From the NCBI GenBank assembly GCA_005788935.1, contig SYAK01000558.1, positions 1 to 7,869 of the forward strand: DNA of 7,869 bases, read 5' to 3'. The DNA comes from Pseudomonadota bacterium (GTDB lineage Bacteria; Myxococcota; UBA9042; PHBI01). Below, one piece after another: positions 1 to 5,026 of the stretch. The translations under genes were made by a program, and so were the position numbers. The notes beneath the pieces were generated by a model. The model was not told the origin of the DNA and did not search any database. It was given only the letters and a program-made list of their open reading frames with translations. Every line of letters starts with the position of its first letter. The stretch's first letter is position 1.

Positions 1-2594
1 CGCGTCTGCGCGAGCGGGCCGCGGTGCTCGAGCCGGCGCTCCGCAGCGAGCCGTGTGCGTTGGCGCGTTGGAGCCTGCTGAGCGGCGGCGTGCCAGCTCC
101 CGAAGCGTGGCGCGCGCGACCCGCTGAGGTCCGCGTGCCAGAGCGTTGTGATCGCGGCGGCTGCGACGTCGGGCCCGACCTCGCCGGGCCCGGCCGGTGT
201 ACGCCGGCAGAGCTTCGGGACTGGGCTCACCTTGTCGGGCGGCTCTGTCTGCTCGACGGCGCGATTGACTGCGCGCTGCCGGCCCTGCGACTGGCGCTGG
301 CCATGCAGCGCCCAACGCAGGGGCCGATCGAAGATCACGCGCGCCTCGACCTCGCCCGCGCGCTCGACGAGCTCGGCACGCCGGACGCGCTCGCCGAGGC
401 CGTCGAGGTGCTCCACAACGTCGCCGCGAACCCGATGTCGTCGGTCCGCCCCGAGGCCGCTCGCCTCGAGGGCGAGGTGCTGGCGAGGCTCGGGCGCCAC
501 GCGGAGGCGCGTGCCACCTGGACGGCGCTGCTAGGCCGCTGGCCGTCGTCACCCGTGTCGGAGGTGGTCCGTGTGGCGCTCGATGCGCTGCCGACTGGCG
601 GTCCCCCGGCCTTGTCGACCTCGGGGGCGAGCGGGCGATCACCGCGCGGGGCGGCCCGGGTCGCCAGTCTGGCCTTGGCTGGCGGGCCACCCGTGGTCGA
701 CGCCAGCCCCGCGCCGCGGGTCGACTTCGCGGCCATCGACAGGCTCATCGGCGAGCGGCGGCACGCCGAGGCGCAGGCGCTGCTCGAGGCCTGGCTACCC
801 CTCGCGGAGAGCGCGGACGCGGCTGAGCGGCGGCAGGGGCTCGAGGCCCTCGACCGGGCCGTCGACATCGCGTGGGAAGAGCATCGCTTCGGAGACGCGC
901 TCGTCGCCCACGCGCGCCTCCGCGACCACGGGCGGCGTGACGGCCTCCCGCGCCATCGACAGGCCCGCGCGCTGGCTTACGAGGGGCGCTTTGACGCGGC
1001 GCTCCGCCTCATGCGGCGAGACGAGGCCGTCGAGCTGCTGTTCGAGTTTGGACGCTGTGCCGAGGCGGTCCGGCTGACCCATGATCAGCCTCGCGCCCGC
1101 GGGAGGCGTCCCAAGGCTCGCGGGGCCTCGGACGCGCCTTCGGCACCGGCACCCGCGGAGGCGCCGATCGGTGTCGAGCTCGGGGTTGAGGCCGCGGGGG
1201 GCGACAACGCCGAGGTTGGGTCGCGAGGACGCCGGGGAGGCGCGCGGACACCGAGGGACGAGCGTACGGCGCTCTGCCTGCTGCAGGTGGGCCGTCACCG
1301 CGAGGCGGCCTCGTTCTGGGCGGGCAAGGGACGCGGCCGTGGGCGCGGCGACGCGCTGAAGGATCGCTACTGGTATGCGCGGGCCAAGGCGGCCGCGGGC
1401 CATCGGGATGAGGCCGCCCGCCTCTTCGCCTTCATCGTCGAGGATGATCCGGTCGATTACTACGGTCATCTCGCGTGGTCCCGTCTGCGCGAGCTGCGCG
1501 GCGAGGCGCCAGCCGAGGACGTCGCTCGCCCGACCAGGGTGGCGCATCGGGCGGTCGACCCGGCAGCGTGGAGGCCGAGCATTGCGTGGTCCGAGGCCTC
1601 GCTCGAGGGCGCATTCGATTGCGCGCGTCGCCCGGCTGAGCCCCCGGTCCTCGAGGCCACGCTGGCGGCCTTCGCCGAGCTGCAGGGAGGGCTGGCTCCC
1701 GAGGCGCATCGGGCCCTCGCCCTCGCGCGGCTCGGCGACCACCACGGTGCCCGGGAGGAGCTGCGCGTCATCGACGGCGACCTCCGGGCTGCGAAGCGTG
1801 GGGCGCGTGCGGTCGCCGAGCGGGCGCGGTCGGACCTGCTCGACAACCGCAGCGTCCCGAAGGCGCGCGGCGGGTTGTCCATGCGCGAGCCGGGTCGGCG
1901 GAACCTCTCGGAGGCGAAGGCCTTCACCCGCGCCATGGGCGGCCTGCGGCCCGAGTTGCGCATGGCGCAGGTGGCGCTCGCCGATCCATGGGGTCTGCGG
2001 CGTCACGTGTTCGAGACGGAGAGCACCGGCCGCCTCGAGCGCCTCCCAGCCTCGCTCGCCGAGGACGCCCACCCGATCGGCTACCCCGACGTGGTGGGTC
2101 CCATTGCGCGGCAATTTGGCCTGCCCCCCTATTACGTCTACGCCATCATGCTGACGGAGTCGTCCTTCCACCCCGGCGCGGTCAGCGTCGCCAACGCCTG
2201 GGGCCTGGTTCAGGTCATCCCGCCGACCGGGCGTCACCTCTCGCGCGAGCTCGGCTTTGCGGGCTTCAGCCCCGAGCAGCTGCTCGATCCGGCGCTGTCG
2301 GTGTACTTCGGTGGCTACTATCTCGGGCGCCTGCTGAACCGGTTCCGCGGGCAGGAGCTGCTCGCGGCGGCGGGCTACAACGCCGGACCGCATCGCGTGA
2401 CGCAGTGGTTGCTCGCGCGCGGGCACCTGCCGCATGACATGTTCGTCGAGATGATCCCCTACCAGCAGGCCAATCGATACGCGAAACGCGTCCTGCAGCA
2501 TGTGGGGAGCTATCGCCGCATCTACCACGGCGAGCCGAACACCTACGTGCGCAACACGCTCGCGACCGAGCTCGGCGAGGGTCCGAACTACTGA
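1..2594 (+). CDS. Soluble lytic murein transglycosylase, Slt70-like, 5'-truncated by the window edge
   Basis: This protein cleaves the MurNAc-GlcNAc bond of peptidoglycan in the periplasm, leaving a 1,6-anhydro end (family knowledge). The frame is open to the left edge (first whole codon at 3). The GTG at 24 has no Shine-Dalgarno and sits inside the open frame, so the true start and any signal peptide lie upstream. Residues below are numbered from that GTG. Residues about 60-350 are alpha-helical, Ala/Leu/Arg-rich TPR-like repeats. Residues about 357-413 are a low-complexity Arg/Gly/Pro/Ala insert. The helical part resumes with YWYARAK (449) and DYYGHLAW (478), both typical of Slt superhelical domains. 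The C-terminal SLT domain spans about 687-830: catalytic Glu712 in the ES motif (TESSF), GLVQ at 727-730, and GYNAG at 784-788. It ends with EMIPYQQANRY, where relatives usually have an IPYxET-like motif. The catalytic set is complete, so it should be active. It converges on the next gene and appears functionally unrelated to the cytochrome genes. Confidence 0.92.
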   Translation, partial: RLRERAAVLEPALRSEPCALARWSLLSGGVPAPEAWRARPAEVRVPERCDRGGCDVGPDLAGPGRCTPAELRDWAHLVGRLCLLDGAIDCALPALRLALAMQRPTQGPIEDHARLDLARALDELGTPDALAEAVEVLHNVAANPMSSVRPEAARLEGEVLARLGRHAEARATWTALLGRWPSSPVSEVVRVALDALPTGGPPALSTSGASGRSPRGAARVASLALAGGPPVVDASPAPRVDFAAIDRLIGERRHAEAQALLEAWLPLAESADAAERRQGLEALDRAVDIAWEEHRFGDALVAHARLRDHGRRDGLPRHRQARALAYEGRFDAALRLMRRDEAVELLFEFGRCAEAVRLTHDQPRARGRRPKARGASDAPSAPAPAEAPIGVELGVEAAGGDNAEVGSRGRRGGARTPRDERTALCLLQVGRHREAASFWAGKGRGRGRGDALKDRYWYARAKAAAGHRDEAARLFAFIVEDDPVDYYGHLAWSRLRELRGEAPAEDVARPTRVAHRAVDPAAWRPSIAWSEASLEGAFDCARRPAEPPVLEATLAAFAELQGGLAPEAHRALALARLGDHHGAREELRVIDGDLRAAKRGARAVAERARSDLLDNRSVPKARGGLSMREPGRRNLSEAKAFTRAMGGLRPELRMAQVALADPWGLRRHVFETESTGRLERLPASLAEDAHPIGYPDVVGPIARQFGLPPYYVYAIMLTESSFHPGAVSVANAWGLVQVIPPTGRHLSRELGFAGFSPEQLLDPALSVYFGGYYLGRLLNRFRGQELLAAAGYNAGPHRVTQWLLARGHLPHDMFVEMIPYQQANRYAKRVLQHVGSYRRIYHGEPNTYVRNTLATELGEGPNY

Positions 2595-2683
2595 CCTGCG
2601 AGGCGTGGGCTGGCGCTGCGATCGGCTGACGTCTCAAGGCGGGTCGGCCGGTGCGACCTGTCCTACGCGTGGTCCTGTCGCGT

Positions 2684-2700
2684 GACGTCGGGCCGACGTC
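2684..2700. terminator. Palindrome between convergent genes, possible bidirectional terminator
   Basis: GACGTCG-GGC-CGACGTC is a perfect 7-bp stem with a 3-nt loop in the 126-bp gap between the transglycosylase stop (2594) and the coiled-coil gene stop (2721). It would form on either strand, which suits convergent transcription. There is no T-run on either side, so it is not a canonical intrinsic terminator. A protein-binding site is equally possible. Nothing else stands out in 2595-2720. Confidence 0.35.
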
Positions 2701-2720
2701 CGCGCGCCGCGGGTCGGACC

Positions 2721-3218
2721 TCAGACCTCGTCGTCGCTGGCGTCGTCGGCGGCGTCAGCCTTCTTGCGGCTGCGGGACTTCTTCGGCTTGTCGTCTGGCT
2801 GACTCGCGGAGGCCGGCGGCGCGGAGGCCTGGGCGGCGCTCGATACGGACTGCGCTGTGAGCTCAGCCTGCAGCTTCGCGAGCTGCTCCTCGAGCTCCTT
2901 CGCGCGCGTCTCGAGCTTGCGGGCGTGACGCACCGCGTCCGCGAGCCCATCCTCGGCCCGATCGGCCCGCGTGCGTTCGGCCGCGAGCTGGTGCTCGAGG
3001 TTCGCGACCTGGTTCTGAAGCTCGCGCGCCTGGCGGTTCAGCAACTTGACCTCGGTCCGCGTCGCGAGCCGCAGCTTCTTCGCGAGCTCGCTGAGCGGCC
3101 CGTCGAGCGAGTCGAGCAGGCCCTCGCGCATGGCCGCGGCCCGCTGCAGCACCTCGGAGACCATCGGGTGGCCGAGGACACCCTCGCTTTCGCCACGCAT
3201 CGTCAGGAACTTCCACAT
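2721..3218 (-). CDS. Small coiled-coil protein with Lys-rich/acidic tail; UbiK- or phasin-like (function unknown)
   Basis: A 165-residue soluble protein without a signal peptide or membrane segment. Residues 1-50 are mixed helical. About 52-122 form a long, heptad-rich, highly charged coiled coil (for example ELQNQVANLEHQLAAE). About 123-140 are an Ala/Ser/Pro linker. The tail is Lys/Arg-rich (KPKKSRSRKK) and then acidic (DDASDDEV). The segment around LATRTEVKLLNRQARELQNQV resembles in pattern the coiled-coil end of UbiK/BMFP accessory proteins (LVSREEF...LLxR...L) and of phasin-type granule proteins; the Lys/Ala tail also recalls PhaF-like DNA-binding tails. This is pattern resemblance from memory, not an alignment. 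The start is firm: GGAGGG lies 8 nt before the ATG, and a promoter-like sequence lies further upstream. An internal ATG (3198-3200 on the plus strand) is less likely because it lacks that site. The gene is transcribed divergently from moaA. Confidence 0.8.
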   Translation of the reverse strand: MWKFLTMRGESEGVLGHPMVSEVLQRAAAMREGLLDSLDGPLSELAKKLRLATRTEVKLLNRQARELQNQVANLEHQLAAERTRADRAEDGLADAVRHARKLETRAKELEEQLAKLQAELTAQSVSSAAQASAPPASASQPDDKPKKSRSRKKADAADDASDDEV

Positions 3219-3226
3219 CTCGCTCG

Positions 3227-3232
3227 CCCTCC
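3227..3232 (-). promoter_or_regulatory. Shine-Dalgarno of the coiled-coil gene
   Basis: Read on the minus strand, GGAGGG ends 8 nt before the ATG at 3218. It decides the start in favour of the first methionine (MWKFLTM) rather than the one six codons later. Confidence 0.75.
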
Positions 3233-3256
3233 GCGGCCCGTCATCGTGGGGGCAGC

Positions 3257-3285
3257 GTCATTCCAAAGCATGCACCCCCTGTCAA
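3257..3285 (-). promoter_or_regulatory. Putative sigma-70-type promoter for the coiled-coil gene
   Basis: On the minus strand a perfect -35 box TTGACA (3280-3285) is followed after 17 nt by AATGAC (3257-3262), a weak -10 box with 3 of 6 matches to TATAAT. Transcription would begin near 3250, giving a leader of about 30 nt before the ATG at 3218. This is the least GC-rich part of the 131-bp divergent gap (3219-3349). I found no comparable pair on the plus strand for moaA. Confidence 0.45.
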
Positions 3286-3336
3286 CTTCACGGACGGGCG
3301 CGCGCGCGATCCTTGCGTTGCCCGCGGCCTGTCCCG

Positions 3337-3341
3337 TAAGG
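3337..3341 (+). promoter_or_regulatory. Shine-Dalgarno of moaA
   Basis: TAAGG lies 8 nt before the ATG at 3350. It overlaps a possible GTG at 3341, which argues against that GTG as the start. Confidence 0.55.
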
Positions 3342-3349
3342 TGCCGCCG

Positions 3350-4471
3350 ATGGAGCCACAGGCCACACTCCGCCCGCGCCCGCCCGCCGTCATCCCGGCT
3401 GGCGCGCTGCGCCTCGGGGGTGGGCAGGTGGCTCGCCCGGCCGCCGCGGGGCTCGGGTGGCGCGACGGTCAGGCGCGGGCGGTCCGATATCTTCGACTGT
3501 CGGTCGTGGACCGCTGCAACCTGCGTTGCCGGTATTGCATGCCGGCCGAGGGGGTCCCCTTCGTGCCGAAGGCCGACCTGCTCAGCTTCGAAGAGCTCGC
3601 GCGGCTCACGCGCGTCTTCGTGCGCTTCGGGGTCCGTTCCGTGCGCCTGACGGGCGGCGAGCCCCTCGTGCGTCGCGACCTGCCCGCGCTCGTGGCGCGC
3701 CTCGCCGCGATCCCCGGGCTCGAGGACCTCGCGCTGTCGACCAACGCCACCCACCTCGCGCCCCTCGCACGCCCCCTGCGCGCAGCGGGCCTCCACCGCG
3801 TCAACGTGTCGCTCGACAGCCTCGACGCGGCGACCTTCGCCGACATCACCCGCAGCGACACCTTGCCGCGCGTCCTGGCAGGGCTCGACGCGGCCGCCGA
3901 CGCGGGGCTCGGGCCGATCAAGCTGAACGTCGTTGTCCTCCGCGGCCGCAACGACCACGAGCTGCCCGACCTCGTCCGATTCGCGGCGAGCCGCGGCTTC
4001 GTCCTGCGCTTCATCGAGTCGATGCCGATCGGGGTCGACGATTTCTGGTCGCCCGAGAGCCACGTGCCGATCGACGCGATGCTCGCGACCCTGCGCCGTG
4101 ACTTCGACGTCACCGAACCTGGGGCCGCTCCTTCCGACGTCGGCCTCGCAGGCGGCGGTCCAGCTCGCTATGCCCTGTGTACGCCGCGGGGGGCGCCGCT
4201 CGGCACGCCACCAGTCCGCGTCGGCTTCATCGCCGCGCTGAGCCAGAACTTCTGCAGCACCTGCAACCGCGTCCGCGTAACTGCCACGGGGGTGCTGCAG
4301 GAGTGCCTCGCGTTTCCAGGCCAGCTGTCCTTGCGTGACCTGATGCGCAGCGGGGCCGATGACGACGCCTTGGCCGACGCCATCGGCGCAGCACTCGCGA
4401 CCAAGGGCCCTGGCCACGGCTTCGCCGAGGGTCAGTTCACATACCAGAGCATGAGCGTCACGGGAGGTTGA
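3350..4471 (+). CDS. moaA: GTP 3',8-cyclase MoaA (radical SAM, molybdenum cofactor synthesis)
   Basis: MoaA is a cytoplasmic radical-SAM enzyme that converts GTP to 3',8-cH2GTP, the first step of molybdenum cofactor synthesis; MoaC acts next (family knowledge). The N-terminal [4Fe-4S] motif CNLRCRYC (CxxxCxxC) gives Cys56, Cys60 and Cys63. RLTGGEPLVRRDL is the SAM-binding GGEP segment. The C-terminal cluster motif CSTCNRV...ECL (C-x2-C-x13-C) gives Cys302, Cys305 and Cys319. The protein ends in SMSVTGG, the conserved Gly-Gly tail that reaches into the active site. All diagnostic residues are present. The ATG at 3350 gives 373 residues, with an Arg/Pro/Ala-rich N-terminal extension of about 30 residues over typical members. 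An in-frame GTG at 3428, preceded by a G-rich stretch, would remove most of it. Only 2 nt separate its stop from ccmE, so co-transcription is likely. moaC and moaE are not in the window. Confidence 0.95.
   Translation: MEPQATLRPRPPAVIPAGALRLGGGQVARPAAAGLGWRDGQARAVRYLRLSVVDRCNLRCRYCMPAEGVPFVPKADLLSFEELARLTRVFVRFGVRSVRLTGGEPLVRRDLPALVARLAAIPGLEDLALSTNATHLAPLARPLRAAGLHRVNVSLDSLDAATFADITRSDTLPRVLAGLDAAADAGLGPIKLNVVVLRGRNDHELPDLVRFAASRGFVLRFIESMPIGVDDFWSPESHVPIDAMLATLRRDFDVTEPGAAPSDVGLAGGGPARYALCTPRGAPLGTPPVRVGFIAALSQNFCSTCNRVRVTATGVLQECLAFPGQLSLRDLMRSGADDDALADAIGAALATKGPGHGFAEGQFTYQSMSVTGG
4463..4468 (+). promoter_or_regulatory. Shine-Dalgarno of ccmE, formed by the last two sense codons of moaA
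   Basis: GGAGGT is a perfect Shine-Dalgarno 5 nt before the ATG at 4474. The same six bases are the codons GGA GGT for the C-terminal Gly-Gly of MoaA, directly before its TGA. This selects ATG 4474 over the TTG at 4468, which would overlap the site. Confidence 0.8.
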
Positions 4472-4473
4472 GC

Positions 4474-4983
4474 ATGCGCGAACCCCGCCCCGCCCGCCGC
4501 GGGATACCTGTCGGTGGCATCATCTTCGCGGTCGTCGTCGTCGGTGTGGCCCTCGTCATCCTCGCGACCACGAGTGGCGGGCAATACGCCGTCGCCATTG
4601 ATCAGATCGCCGCGAGCCCTGACAAGTTCACCGGACAGAAGCTGCGCGTGACGGGCAACATCAAGGCCGGGTCATCGCGCTTCCTGACCGCCAACGGACA
4701 GCCCGAGACGCGGTTTGCCATCGTCGATGAACACGGCAACACCCTCGAGGTGCTCTACCAGCAGGCGCCGCCCGACCCGTTCAAGGAAGGGCGCAGTGCG
4801 GTCGTCGAGGGTGTCCTGCAAGAGGACGGGTCAATCCTCTGCCACAAGCTGACCGTCAAGTGCCCGAGCAAGTACCAGGGCGAGGGCGGCGACGCGGCCG
4901 AAGACCCGTGGACTTCGCCCGACTACGACCGCTACCGCAAGGGGGTCGAGTCGAAGCCCTCGGCCGGGCCCGACGGCACCTGA
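4474..4983 (+). CDS. ccmE: Cytochrome c maturation heme chaperone CcmE, cysteine (CxxxY) variant
   Basis: CcmE is a membrane-anchored periplasmic protein that binds heme covalently and hands it to the CcmF/CcmH ligation complex. This copy has 169 residues, near the family norm (about 160). A short Arg-rich cytoplasmic N-terminus is followed by one membrane anchor (about 11-32, GGIIFAVVVVGVALVIL). Then comes the OB-fold beta domain: YAVAIDQIAASPDKFTGQKLRVTGNI, RFAIVDEHGNTLEVLYQQAPPDPFKEG and VVEGVLQEDGSI. The heme-attachment site, LAKHDENY (HxxxY) in the E. coli protein, is here TVKCPSKY, with Cys130 and Tyr134. Cys replaces the His, as described for the CcmE of Desulfovibrio-type System I* machinery. 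A second cysteine, Cys123, lies seven residues earlier, next to His124. A flexible acidic/Pro tail ends the protein. The ATG at 4474 is favoured by the GGAGGT site in the end of moaA; ccmF follows after 43 nt. Confidence 0.93.
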   Translation: MREPRPARRGIPVGGIIFAVVVVGVALVILATTSGGQYAVAIDQIAASPDKFTGQKLRVTGNIKAGSSRFLTANGQPETRFAIVDEHGNTLEVLYQQAPPDPFKEGRSAVVEGVLQEDGSILCHKLTVKCPSKYQGEGGDAAEDPWTSPDYDRYRKGVESKPSAGPDGT

Positions 4984-5026
4984 GGTCCACTCTTTCCAGT
5001 TCCAACCATCACGGACACCTGACGGC

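Noticed and set aside
24..26. GTG as the real start of the transglycosylase
   Set aside because: No Shine-Dalgarno precedes it, no signal peptide follows it, and the frame is open to the window edge.
168..179. Perfect palindrome GTCGGGCCCGAC near the left edge
   Set aside because: It lies inside coding sequence, uses common GC-rich codons and has no partner structure, so it is probably chance.
795..2528. Long minus-strand open frame (577 codons) opposite the transglycosylase gene
   Set aside because: It lies wholly antisense to a frame with clear SLT motifs. Its translation is Arg/Pro/Gln-rich without domain pattern, as expected of GC-rich antisense frames.
3298..3308. Alternating GC tract (11 nt) in the divergent gap, possible Z-DNA-forming element
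   Set aside because: It is short and easily expected by chance in DNA this GC-rich; no supporting feature lies nearby.
3203..4417. Minus-strand open frame (404 codons) opposite moaA
   Set aside because: The plus strand carries all MoaA cluster motifs. The antisense product is low-complexity and would also overlap the coiled-coil gene start.
4468..4470. TTG as the ccmE start
   Set aside because: It overlaps the GGAGGT Shine-Dalgarno that correctly spaces the ATG at 4474.
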